DNA of 64,000 bases from a virus. The translations under genes were made by a program, and so were the position numbers. A model generated the notes under the pieces. The model did no database searches. It had not been told where the DNA came from and was given only the letters and a program-made list of their open reading frames with translations. Each line of letters starts with the position of its first letter. Position 1 is the stretch's first letter. The stretch lies in IMG/VR virus record IMGVR_UViG_3300038428_000280, positions 21,161 through 85,160 of that record. One strand, written 5' to 3'. Below, piece after piece: positions 23,085 to 31,152 of this stretch.

Positions 23085-23626
23085 ATGAATGTATCCAAGG
23101 TTATCTTGGGTTTTACAGGTGCTTCGTCAGGAATGCACAATTGAATAGCTACACCAAACTTTTCAGCAAAAGGTTTTAATTCAGCTTCAATAAGACATTT
23201 TAGTTCTGTTCTTTCAGGTGGTGGAGTAAAACCGATGACTTTTCCATACGGCCCCCGCCTTCCATTTTTTCCCCCAAGAAGAGGCATGTTCACAGATTTT
23301 ATGTCATTTTCCAAAATGGCAAGTTTCAATGATTTGATTGACGCATCAATCCATTCAAGGGTGCTCCAATACTTCCAATCATCCTTCACCGCCAAGCCAA
23401 GAAGATAGACATGATGTTCCAAATCAAAATATGTGTAACAATCGCCGGGACGAATTCCATGTTTGGAACATTTCTCCTTGTAATCTTCAAACATCTTTGG
23501 ATAACGTTTTTTGAACTCCAAAGCAATACCGGCACCCATAACTCCCACACAGTTAATGGTATTTACGTAGGCATCAGCAGGAGTGTCAAAGATGGATTTG
23601 TAACTGATGATAAATCTTTCACCCAT
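23081..23626 (-). CDS. Macro-domain protein (ADP-ribose binding/hydrolase-like)
   Basis: 181 aa, mostly a macro domain. It has VNTINCVGVMGAGIALEFKKRYP, the ADP-ribose-contacting N-terminal motif shared with Poa1p/DarG-type macro domains, then PLLGGKNGRRGPYG in place of the usual glycine-rich second loop, and a 30-residue C-terminal tail. Such domains bind ADP-ribose or its 1''-phosphate and some remove ADP-ribose from DNA or protein. In a phage this could reverse host ADP-ribosylating toxins (for example DarT) or process tRNA-repair by-products. No DarT homologue is visible here. Confidence 0.82.
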   Translation of the reverse strand: MGERFIISYKSIFDTPADAYVNTINCVGVMGAGIALEFKKRYPKMFEDYKEKCSKHGIRPGDCYTYFDLEHHVYLLGLAVKDDWKYWSTLEWIDASIKSLKLAILENDIKSVNMPLLGGKNGRRGPYGKVIGFTPPPERTELKCLIEAELKPFAEKFGVAIQLCIPDEAPVKPKITLDTFI

Positions 23627-23637
23627 ATTATAAAATA

Positions 23638-23853
23638 TTATTGAACTTCTCCTTCTTTGTACAGTTTATTTACAATGCGTTCTATTATTTTCTTTGACTC
23701 TTCCAATAATTCTTTTCTGTCAGGTGTTGAAGAGTCGTTATTAATCAACAATGACAACGCATTAATATAGTTACCACCATACGGCGTAGGAACTAGCATA
23801 ATACAACTTGGTTTTTGGTAATATTCAAAACCGAATATTTTTTCCTTATTCAT
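23638..23853 (-). CDS. Small hypothetical protein
   Basis: 71 aa, with a short strand-rich start (FGFEYYQKPSCIMLVPTPYG) and a helical, acidic end (DRKELLEESKKIIERIVNKL). Not recognised. It lies between the macro-domain gene and the Mom-like gene. Confidence 0.55.
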   Translation of the reverse strand: MNKEKIFGFEYYQKPSCIMLVPTPYGGNYINALSLLINNDSSTPDRKELLEESKKIIERIVNKLYKEGEVQ

Positions 23854-23866
23854 AATTTATATATTT

Positions 23867-24664
23867 CTATCCGAAAAACGGATTTTCTTTTCTTTTATAA
23901 GAATCAACATTTTTTTTATTAATGTTGACTACACCCAAATTAATTTTTGGAAATTCTTTAATGGTTTCATAACCGCCATCAACTTGTTTTTTCCATTCCA
24001 AATCTTTTTCTTTTGGATAGTCTATTGTCCATTTAACCGTTGATTTGTCAAGCATTTTCCTAGCCACCTTCGACAACGGCATAATGTACCTGAATTGTTT
24101 TCCCCTTATTCTAACGATGCCTTTCGTTTTCATAAAATCACGGGTCAACCAAAATATTTTTTCCTTATTACAAAACTTAGCGTTTTCAACACAAAGGTTG
24201 TGTGCGGTTCTTGGATGAATCTTTTCACCATCAGGGCCAATATAAATGTCTGTCCATATAAAGCCACCATATAAAAAATTGGCAGACTGATAAACATAAC
24301 CACATTTTCCCACAATGCCATCTGCCCAAGTATATAAAAACAATCTTTCCGGCAAATTTATTTTCATCCATTTGACTACTGCTGATAGCATTTGTGACTC
24401 GGAATTTTTTGGCATTTCAGGAAGCATACACATTTTGCCAATTTCATAATAGTCCTTGGTGGTAAGTGCAGGAAAAAGTTTTCGAATGGTCGCAAGGGGT
24501 TGTGTTCCCCAACCAAGAGTCAGAACGCCAACCATTTTATCTCCAATGAATACACCAAGATAATGTTTGGTAAGTCGGGGCATTACTTTTGAGTAATGAT
24601 GTTCTTGAACTAATTCGGCTGCGGTGTATTTGTTTACTTTCTTGATTTTGAAATCAAATTTCAT
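23867..24664 (-). CDS. Mom-like GNAT-fold DNA-modification protein, copy 1
   Basis: 265 aa. The pattern follows the Mom family (phage Mu Mom, which makes a carbamoylmethyl-type adenine modification): LVQEHHYSKVMP at the N-terminus, VGVLTLGWG, EIGKMCMLPEMPKNSES (84-90), then WADGIVGKCGYVYQSANFLYGG. The equivalent region of the second copy reads YADGEQGHKGTIYQACNFYYQG. This copy has K-C where Mom usually has a histidine after the glycine, so activity may differ. The protein ends ENPFFG, similar to the second copy and to the polymerase tail. It may modify phage DNA against restriction. Confidence 0.72.
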   Translation of the reverse strand: MKFDFKIKKVNKYTAAELVQEHHYSKVMPRLTKHYLGVFIGDKMVGVLTLGWGTQPLATIRKLFPALTTKDYYEIGKMCMLPEMPKNSESQMLSAVVKWMKINLPERLFLYTWADGIVGKCGYVYQSANFLYGGFIWTDIYIGPDGEKIHPRTAHNLCVENAKFCNKEKIFWLTRDFMKTKGIVRIRGKQFRYIMPLSKVARKMLDKSTVKWTIDYPKEKDLEWKKQVDGGYETIKEFPKINLGVVNINKKNVDSYKRKENPFFG

Positions 24665-24669
24665 GAAAA

Positions 24670-24912
24670 TTATTCGGCATCATAAAATCTATCACCATTA
24701 ACATCTGTTATTGGTTTAACATCAGTTGGTAAAGATTCGTCCCACTCAAACTTTGGATGAAAGTCGCCATCACCATCTGCATATATTGTCACTTTGCGGG
24801 ATGCTCCAATTCTGCCAAGATATGCCATGTATTTTAACATAGCTAAAAAATGAGGAACCCACCTATCTTTCATGGTACATTTAATTGTAAAGGTTTTATC
24901 GGTGTCTTTCAT
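24670..24912 (-). CDS. Small hypothetical protein
   Basis: 80 aa with a recognisable phage-type ending, VTIYADGDGDFHPKFEWDE, after a helical segment (MLKYMAYLGRIGAS). Such short proteins are frequent in large myoviruses and have no known function. Its start overlaps the upstream stop (ATGA). Confidence 0.6.
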   Translation of the reverse strand: MKDTDKTFTIKCTMKDRWVPHFLAMLKYMAYLGRIGASRKVTIYADGDGDFHPKFEWDESLPTDVKPITDVNGDRFYDAE

Positions 24913-25199
24913 AATTTTTCTATCTTTTCAATAAATCGTTTATCACAAGACTCCCAAGATAAGTCACAATTTTGAATATCTTGTTTAAGAATAGTTAATA
25001 CTCTTGATTTACAAAGTTGGAAAGCTATGGTATATCCGTTTTTAAGACCTAAAGAATAACCACTACTAAAAGCATTACTAACATTTTTCTCTTTTTTTAG
25101 ATTGTCTTCATATTCACGCATTTCTGCTTCCGTGCATTTGCATACATCATAATGGTCCCAACAACGGGGACAGTGGCTATATGGTGTTCCTATAGACAT
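24909..25199 (-). CDS. Small protein with CxxC / CxC cluster
   Basis: 96 aa. The N-terminus has CPRCWDHYDVCKC, a candidate zinc site, followed by a helical region with an unusual SSGYSLGLKNGY segment. Coupled to both neighbours. Function unknown. Confidence 0.55.
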   Translation of the reverse strand: MSIGTPYSHCPRCWDHYDVCKCTEAEMREYEDNLKKEKNVSNAFSSGYSLGLKNGYTIAFQLCKSRVLTILKQDIQNCDLSWESCDKRFIEKIEKL

Positions 25200-25201
25200 A
25201 C

Positions 25202-25390
25202 TTACAATTTTTCAATTTTCGTGCTTTCACATTTTATATGGTTATAATAAAAATCGTTACCACAATAAAAGCATTGTATATTTTTAAAACTACTTACATT
25301 AGTAACAATATTTTCAATTTGTGTTGCGCCACACCAAGGGCATTCAACTTTTATCTTTTCCCATTTATTTTTAAATACAGCAACACTCAT
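25202..25390 (-). CDS. Small zinc-ribbon protein
   Basis: 62 aa with CPWCG and CFYCG 24 residues apart, a two-knuckle zinc ribbon. Coupled to the upstream gene by ATGA. Function unknown. Confidence 0.6.
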   Translation of the reverse strand: MSVAVFKNKWEKIKVECPWCGATQIENIVTNVSSFKNIQCFYCGNDFYYNHIKCESTKIEKL

Positions 25391-25575
25391 TTTAATGTTT
25401 TTCCAATACTTGGATGGCTCTGAACTTCACTTGTAACAAGATTGCGAACTTTTGAATTGATTCGTTCAAAAAATTCCTTACCCACACGGGTAAAACGTCC
25501 TGCTCGGTTGGCTTTAGCATAGTCCAAAGCAAGTTTTTTAATAGCGGCTCGGTTGATGTACGGGGTTGTATTCAT
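25387..25575 (-). CDS. Small basic protein
   Basis: 62 aa, basic and helical (NRAAIKKLALDYAKANRAGRF, then NSKVRNLVTSEVQSHP). The pattern of INRAAIKK followed by a TRVGKEFF turn recalls small DNA-binding or histone-like phage proteins, but I cannot place it firmly. It is the first gene after an early-type promoter (25584-25612), so it is probably a leaderless early message. Confidence 0.6.
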   Translation of the reverse strand: MNTTPYINRAAIKKLALDYAKANRAGRFTRVGKEFFERINSKVRNLVTSEVQSHPSIGKTLK

Positions 25576-25583
25576 AATCGGTC

Positions 25584-25612
25584 ATTCTATCATAACCACC
25601 TATTTTAGTCAA
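25584..25612 (-). promoter_or_regulatory. Early-type promoter, -10 box 8 nt before ATG
   Basis: On the minus strand: TTGACT (25612-25607), 17 bp, TAGAAT (25589-25584), 8 nt, ATG at 25575. Confidence 0.7.
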
Positions 25613-25631
25613 ATATTATTCGGTATTCATT

Positions 25632-25832
25632 TTAATTCTTGTTTATAAAAACTACACGGCATTCATCATTATGAATGACATACGTTCCCACTATCTTACC
25701 ATCAGCGGGAAGTTCTTTCAGAGGAGTTTCTATATGTAAAATAAACCATCCCTTAACTGAATTGTTGTCAGAGAATCTCTCTAATAAACAATAGGTATTA
25801 TCTTCTTGTTCGGATTTTAAATATTCTTTCAT
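25632..25832 (-). CDS. Small hypothetical protein
   Basis: 66 aa. Its ATG overlaps the stop of the DNA polymerase gene (ATGA), so it is translated from the same message. An acidic N-terminus is followed by a strand-rich middle (KGWFILHIETPL). Not recognised. Confidence 0.6.
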   Translation of the reverse strand: MKEYLKSEQEDNTYCLLERFSDNNSVKGWFILHIETPLKELPADGKIVGTYVIHNDECRVVFINKN

Positions 25833-28521
25833 GCTCCAAAATCAAAAAACTGACTTGCTGTTTTCATCGCTGGATTTGGAAATGTCCACTTGAACACATC
25901 ATAAATTCCATCGTTTTTGCCGTTTGCAAATTTTGATTTTAATTCTTGCTCGAACATCTTTTTTCTGTCCACCAACTGATTTACAAGGTCTATTATTTCA
26001 TCAGGGTCGTTTCCATCACCTTTTAATGCCAAAGCATCAAGACCGTATTGGTTGGTTTGTAAATATACCCATTTGATTTTTTGGCCGTGATGAATGGGTT
26101 CAAAATCTCTTTCCAATCCCAATTTAATCAACAAATCATTATACGCTAACGCGGCTTTGGCTTGAGCGGGAGTGGCCAATTCAAAATGAAATGGCAACCG
26201 ACTGTCGGGGTTATAATTTTTGGTTCCGTCCTGACTTATAAATTTTACGGAAGTGTTCTTTGCTATATCAAGAACATCAAAAGTCTTCATATCTTCCCTA
26301 AATTTGAGAATCATGTCATCCAATTCTTTTTTGGGAACATCGGTCAATAATTTTCTCAAAAAAGAATCCATAAACTTGCGAAATGAAGCTGGAAATGATG
26401 AACGCACCACGTCAATGCCCTTTACTTCCAACCTTGGTTGTTTCAATAAGGCACCTTCTTCATGAATAATCCACTGTGCATATCGTTTCTTAGCCAGCCA
26501 AAACGACGATTTACTGATAACTTCCTGTTTAGCATCAAACGTGTGTTTATTCAAATTGAAAAAACGTTTAGCCATGACGTTATAGAACTGATTCACATAG
26601 CTCTGAACTTCGGTGGTGACGCTCATGATGGCTTTTGTCATGTCATCCTCATTATTCAAATCTATGTTTGGAAATCTCTTCTTGATAATGGGAATTGAAT
26701 CAACAAAACACGAATCGGTATCACTATAAATCACCCAATCACCATCTTCAGCGGTGTCCAAAGCTTGTTTGTAATAAACATTTATTGCTTTTGCGGTAGT
26801 CTTGATGATATCCACACCGGTTGTAGTGACCGCTTCAGCATTATCCACATCATAGAAACGAAACACAGGCAATCCCAAAACTCCATAAAATGAATTAAGC
26901 AAGATTTTCCAAACCGCTTGTCGTTGATTGTAGAAATTATATTGCTCCATGTCACCTGCCTTTTTGAATTCGGCAGCCTTCTTTCTCATGTCTTTGCGTT
27001 GTTTAAACCACAAATCCAACAATATTGGTATCACACCCCTTTTATCCTGCCTATAAAGCACCCCATTGGAAGATAACGAATAATTACATTTTTCAATCCA
27101 TTCTCCAAATTCTTGTGGTGTATAATCAGCCTGACCCACCCGATAATTTGTCAATTCACCCTTTACGTGGGATTCAACCGAATAATTTTCCAGCTTACCC
27201 ACCTTTGTTTCAGGTGATATATTCAAAGAAATGATGATATTGGGATACATGGAAGTTAAATCAAGGTCAAAGACCCAATTATACCTTCCCGGCACGGGTT
27301 CTTTTACAAAAGCACCCGAAAAGCCTTCTTCTCCTTCTTCCAATCTGTCTTCATAATCCTGTCTTCCCTGTGAAGGTTTGTTTGGCGCAATCAAACCACC
27401 ATTGCGTTTCAAATAAATCAGTGTGGCGCCATCGAGATATCTTGATGACATATGAAAGTTATCGTAAGGAACATGGCCGACATGGCAAATGTTTCTAGCC
27501 AAATCAATAAATTTAAGTTTTCTGTCCAACGCTACAACAATTTTAACGTCGGTCATGTTATATTCCAAAAACTTATTGATGTCTGCTTTATACAGGTCAT
27601 TTAAATTACCGTGATACTGAATTTTACCTATACCTACCGTCTTTTGACCTATCGGACCAAGAGCATAAGTGGGTTCCATTTTTCCTGAGAATTTTTTGTA
27701 TAACAAAATGTAATCAAGAACGGATATGCCACCCACGGTTAATTTTTTACTAAAACCGTTTACGTAGGCTGCACCGATGGGTGACAAGCACTTGGCCGCT
27801 TTTGCACCAAGACAATTTTTCAAACGAAGATAAAGATAAGGCATGTCAAAATAATCAACATTCCAACCTGTAACGATTGTGAACGCACACTCTTGCCATT
27901 TATCCATGAAACTTATCAAAAGATTGTCTTCATCGTCAAACGACCTTGTAACAATTTTTACCTTCTGTCTTTCTTCATCAGTGGTAATCTTCCAATCCTT
28001 TGGCAACCAAGGTTCAACTTCCTCTTCCTTGGAATCTATTTTATGGTCTTTATCAAGAATAAACACATAACAGGTCTTGGTCAAATAATCAAATAATGAA
28101 ATGCCTGTAATTTCCTTGTTGGCCGTTTCCATGTTGGGAAACCCACCTTCGGTGGACACTTCAATATCAATAACTCCGACCTTATGTCCTTTGGATGGTT
28201 CGTCCGAATCCACATAGGTATCCATAAGAACTCTCGTTTCGGCTGGAACATCGGATTCAAACAATTCGGGGTCATTATCATTATAGTTGAATACTTTTAC
28301 AAGTTCGTCGCCGTAAAGTGAACGTTCCGGTCCACCTACCTTTTTCTTGTATGCATATTTTGGATAATCAAATGAGGTATAACCTTTTTCGTCATCCCAA
28401 AGATGAACAACCCAATCCTTTTTATTTATGTATATATTCTGGTAAATAAAATCCCATCCTTCTTTCTTTTCTTGTGTTTCTTGTTTTTCTTTTTATCAAC
28501 CACCAATATTCTTTTTTTCAT
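25829..28521 (-). CDS. Family B DNA polymerase (gp43 type), frameshifted N-terminus
   Basis: About 896 aa if the -1 shift is included; an 811 aa frame opens at a TTG (28264) but lacks conserved N-terminal sequence. Exonuclease motifs: GVIDIEV (Exo I), GWNVDYFDMPYL (Exo II), YNMTDVKIV (Exo III). Polymerase motifs: DLTSMYPNI (A), KILLNSFYG (B), YSDTDS (C). The tail ASQFFDFGA looks like a clamp-binding peptide. Upstream of 28264 the same frame stays open and encodes WDFIYQNIYINKKDWVV and HLWDDEKGY, expected for this family, but it contains no start codon. The only good ATG (28521, overlapping the previous stop as ATGA) is in another frame and must shift -1 near 28489. Confidence 0.9.
28483..28495 (-). 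other. Candidate -1 frameshift site in the polymerase leader
   Basis: The minus strand reads T-AAA-AAG then AAA-AAC in the frame of ATG 28521. Slipping back one base after AAG enters the polymerase frame. The same region could instead hold a one-base error in an A-rich tract. Confidence 0.5.
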
Positions 28522-28832
28522 AATTCATTCAAATATTTTACAACTTCTTCGCCCAATTCTGCTAAATCTTTTCCTTCGTGAAAATATTCATCAAACAAAA
28601 TAACAAAACCCTGTTCATTGAATTGTTTATATGATGGTAAATCAACATGTGCTGAATTGTCATGAAAATCATCTTCATCACCTAATTCAAAATATACACT
28701 TCCGTTTTTTCTGAATTGACAGATAAATTGCCACTGTCCCAATTCTTGTTTTTTTGGAAATTTCCAAACAAATTCAATATATTCAGAATGAAAACTCTGA
28801 TTGGATAAAAATTGGTTTTGAGGTATGTTCAT
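28518..28832 (-). CDS. Hypothetical protein upstream of DNA polymerase
   Basis: 104 aa, acidic, with a strand-rich middle (WQFICQFRKNGSVYFELG) and a helical end (GEEVVKYLNEL). It overlaps the upstream gene by 50 nt in another frame, and its stop overlaps the polymerase ATG (TTATGA), so the two are coupled. Not recognised. Confidence 0.6.
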   Translation of the reverse strand: MNIPQNQFLSNQSFHSEYIEFVWKFPKKQELGQWQFICQFRKNGSVYFELGDEDDFHDNSAHVDLPSYKQFNEQGFVILFDEYFHEGKDLAELGEEVVKYLNEL

Positions 28833-29082
28833 AATCTTTTGCCTCTTCGGTTGCGGTTTTATTTAATTTGGTCATCAAATTTTTGAATACAACTTGTCCT
28901 TCGGGCGTCAATTTTGATTCATGTTTGGAAAGTTTCTGTAAAAGAACCTCATGCTTGAACCACAAAAGTTCTTTGAAACCTATATCTGTTTTTGGATTGG
29001 TCAATGGTTCCATTACATTGACCACATAAAGAAGAAGTTGAAGCTCTTCCTGCGTTAATGATTGAAGTTGACTAATTCTCAT
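28783..29082 (-). CDS. Hypothetical helical protein, first gene of the polymerase operon
   Basis: 99 aa from ATG 29082 (a TTG at 29088 would lie in the promoter discriminator). Mostly helical, reading QLQSLTQEELQLLLYVVNVM and ending IFIQSEFSF. No family recognised. It has a strong early-type promoter with TATAAT 8 nt before the ATG. Confidence 0.6.
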   Translation of the reverse strand: MRISQLQSLTQEELQLLLYVVNVMEPLTNPKTDIGFKELLWFKHEVLLQKLSKHESKLTPEGQVVFKNLMTKLNKTATEEAKDYEHTSKPIFIQSEFSF

Positions 29083-29090
29083 CGTCAATG

Positions 29091-29118
29091 ATTATACTCC
29101 GCCGCAAAAAGAAGTCAA
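29091..29118 (-). promoter_or_regulatory. Early-type promoter, -10 box 8 nt before ATG
   Basis: On the minus strand: TTGACT (29118-29113), 16 bp, TATAAT (29096-29091), 8 nt, ATG 29082. It drives the operon that includes DNA polymerase. Confidence 0.8.
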
Positions 29119-29158
29119 TTTATAATATTCGTGTCATTTTCTTTGGTTCTATAAATAT

Positions 29159-29187
29159 TTGACAGATTATGCAAACACTGATAAAGT
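29159..29187 (+). promoter_or_regulatory. Early-type promoter candidate for the plus-strand block
   Basis: TTGACA (29159-29164), 17 bp, TAAAGT (29182-29187), then 6 nt to ATG 29194. The -10 is a weaker match. A TATAAATA octamer (29150-29157), equal to the T4 late consensus, lies just upstream. Divergent from the promoter at 29091-29118. Confidence 0.5.
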
Positions 29188-29193
29188 AAATTA

Positions 29194-30102
29194 ATGGAAA
29201 AAAATTTAACACCAACCAATGGCAAAAAACGGGTCAGTTTTTCCCAATTCTCCAATTGGTTTAATTGCCGACATAGATGGTATCTTGACCATGTAAAAGG
29301 ACTACGCGAATTTGAGGATAATGTCAATACATGTTTTGGTACAGCCATGCACGAAGCCGTTCAACTTTATATTGAGACTTTGTATAAAAAATCTGCAAAA
29401 GAAGCTGACACGCATAACCTTTATGAAGTATTCAAAACTGCTTTTGATAGAGAATTAAAAAACACAAAGGTTGTGGTTGAACCAAAAGACTACAAGGACT
29501 ATTGTGACGATGGTGACAACATTATTGTTGCATTCACCAATGTAACCAATCGTATCAAGCATTTTCCATCAGGCAAATATGAATTCATTTCCATTGAAGA
29601 TGAAATCATCATGCCCATCAAAAACGATGTGGAATTTGTTTGTTACCTTGATGTGGTATTGAGAGAAAAGGCAACAGGCAGATACAAAATCATTGATATC
29701 AAAACGTCCACCAGCGGCTGGAATCACTATCAAAGGGATGATGAAGCTAAAATCTCTCAAATTCTTCTCTATAAAGCATTTTTTAGTAGAAAATACAATG
29801 TTGATATTGACATGATTGACGTTGAATTTTTCATTTTAAGAAGAAAACTTTGGGAAAATTATGCTTATCCTCAAAGTCGAATTCAGACCTTCGTTCCAAA
29901 GAATAATCAGCGAGCGGTAGCGGGAGCCCTGAATAACTTCTCCGAATTTGTTACGGAATGTTTCACACCCAATGGCAAGTTTGTAGAAGATGCCAAAATT
30001 TATCTTAAAAATCCCGGTAAAGGAAAGAAAAATTGTCGTTATTGCCCACACAAAGGCAAAAATTGTGATGCGGTTTCAGATATTCCAAAAGATGAGTTAT
30101 GA
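29194..30102 (+). CDS. PD-(D/E)XK nuclease, RecB/Cas4-like, possible Fe-S protein
   Basis: 302 aa. It has the RecB-type pattern: SFSQFSNWFNCRHRWYLDHV, GTAMHEAV (H53), a strand with the active-site aspartate (CYLDVVL), and IIDIKTS (D-x-K). One cysteine near the N-terminus (C25) and three near the C-terminus (C281, C284, C291) are arranged as in Cas4 and AddB, where they hold a 4Fe-4S cluster. Family members resect or trim DNA ends. It opens the plus-strand block next to replication genes, so a recombination role is likely. Confidence 0.83.
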   Translation: MEKNLTPTNGKKRVSFSQFSNWFNCRHRWYLDHVKGLREFEDNVNTCFGTAMHEAVQLYIETLYKKSAKEADTHNLYEVFKTAFDRELKNTKVVVEPKDYKDYCDDGDNIIVAFTNVTNRIKHFPSGKYEFISIEDEIIMPIKNDVEFVCYLDVVLREKATGRYKIIDIKTSTSGWNHYQRDDEAKISQILLYKAFFSRKYNVDIDMIDVEFFILRRKLWENYAYPQSRIQTFVPKNNQRAVAGALNNFSEFVTECFTPNGKFVEDAKIYLKNPGKGKKNCRYCPHKGKNCDAVSDIPKDEL

Positions 30103-30338
30103 AATTTGAAACAAAATATGATGTAAATGAAATCCTTTGGCATATGCGTGATGGTAAAATCATACCAATGAAAATTACTGACATACAAATTCATTTTGAC
30201 CCCGATTCAAAATACGAAAAACTGTCTATTCTTTATGGAACAGACGATTATTGCGCTATTTATGAATCACAAGAAGGAAAAACGTGGTGGAAAACCCGCG
30301 AACAACTTGTAAATTATATTTTGAATCCACCATCTTAA
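30099..30338 (+). CDS. Small hypothetical protein
   Basis: 79 aa, beginning MKFETKYDVNEILWHMRDGKI, with a beta-rich middle (YEKLSILYGTDDYCAIYE). Its ATG overlaps the nuclease stop (ATGA). A compact fold is likely but no family is recognised. Confidence 0.6.
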   Translation: MKFETKYDVNEILWHMRDGKIIPMKITDIQIHFDPDSKYEKLSILYGTDDYCAIYESQEGKTWWKTREQLVNYILNPPS

Positions 30339-30346
30339 TATAAATA
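30339..30346 (+). promoter_or_regulatory. TATAAATA octamer (T4 late consensus)
   Basis: TATAAATA in the orientation of the downstream plus-strand genes, 55 nt before the RHH gene and about 285 nt before the tail-tube-like gene. It matches the classical T4 late -10 element and has no -35. Confidence 0.4.
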
Positions 30347-30375
30347 ACATTTTTCTCAATCTACTTCATATATAA

Positions 30376-30397
30376 ACATGTAAACACTTTTACATGT
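30376..30397 (+). promoter_or_regulatory. Palindromic operator candidate upstream of the RHH gene
   Basis: ACATGTAAA (30376-30384) and TTTACATGT (30389-30397), a perfect 9 bp inverted repeat with a 4 nt centre, ending 4 nt before the ATG at 30402. RHH proteins usually bind such palindromes in their own promoters. Confidence 0.6.
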
Positions 30398-30401
30398 ATA
30401 T

Positions 30402-30617
30402 ATGAAAACAAAAACAGCTACTACGGTAAAGATTGAAAAAAGCCTTTATGATAATTTTAAGATATTAGGCATTCAAAACAATCTTACTCTTCAAACATTC
30501 GTTGAAAAGTGCGTCAACCTTTATGTTGGTGACACTTCTTCTAGTTCCTCATTCAGAACTCTTGTGAACAATTTCGTTGTCCCTGTTCTAAGCGAAACCG
30601 GTTCATTCGGTTCTTAA
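30402..30617 (+). CDS. Ribbon-helix-helix (RHH) DNA-binding protein
   Basis: 71 aa. A short strand (TTVKIEK, about 7-13), a first helix (LYDNFKILGIQ) and a second helix (TLQTFVEKCVNLYV) give the RHH/CopG-Arc pattern. The C-terminal tail is Ser-rich. RHH dimers bind DNA with the paired strand. The palindrome touching its start codon suggests autorepression, and the nearby genes (tail-tube-like, glycosyltransferases) could be targets. Confidence 0.7.
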   Translation: MKTKTATTVKIEKSLYDNFKILGIQNNLTLQTFVEKCVNLYVGDTSSSSSFRTLVNNFVVPVLSETGSFGS

Positions 30618-30630
30618 CTTCTGTTGTTCT

Positions 30631-31149
30631 ATGAAAAGCAAGAAACATAAAACCACACCTGAATCTCATATTAAAAGACAGTACCACTATAAAGTGGGTA
30701 CAAAAAGAAAAACTATTAATATGACCGTCTCTAAAAAAGATAAATTTACAGCATATGAACCCAAAACAGAAAATCGATTTATCGCTTCTATCAAAAATAA
30801 AAAAGGTGAAATCGTAATTCCTTCTTATGTTATCAATGCAATAGATAGACCAAAACTTAGTATAAATTCTATTGGGGAAGTTGAATACGGTGCCCTTAGT
30901 ATAATGTGTTATGACCCAATTGACCCAAGTACGACACATGCTATAATGAAGGCTATCACAACAAAAAACACTACATGGGATATAACTCTGAAAATTCTTG
31001 GACCAGTTGGAAATGTCGTAGAAGAATGGGAAATATCTGATGCATCATTGGATGACGTTGATTGTAGTAATTTTGATTGGCAAAACACCGGAGACCCAGC
31101 CTATGTTCACTTGATAGTCAAACCGAAGAAAATTGTTTTAAAAAATTAA
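30631..31149 (+). CDS. Tail-tube-like (T4 gp19-type) protein
   Basis: 172 aa. After a basic N-terminus (~40 residues) the core reads FIASIKNKKGEIVIPSYVINAID, then YGALSIMCYDPIDPSTT, then DITLKILGPVGNVVEEWEI and WQNTGDPAYVHLIVKP. This sequence of elements, including the DPIDPST turn and the final strand, is what I expect in myovirus tail-tube or tube-initiator proteins. It stands alone in a non-structural region, so it might be a paralogue with another role. There is no ribosome site, and the start is set by the first ATG. Confidence 0.6.
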   Translation: MKSKKHKTTPESHIKRQYHYKVGTKRKTINMTVSKKDKFTAYEPKTENRFIASIKNKKGEIVIPSYVINAIDRPKLSINSIGEVEYGALSIMCYDPIDPSTTHAIMKAITTKNTTWDITLKILGPVGNVVEEWEISDASLDDVDCSNFDWQNTGDPAYVHLIVKPKKIVLKN

Positions 31150-31152
31150 GTT

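Noticed and set aside
28264-28264. TTG start for DNA polymerase at 28264
   Set aside because: Conserved polymerase N-terminal sequence continues in frame upstream, so this codon is internal.
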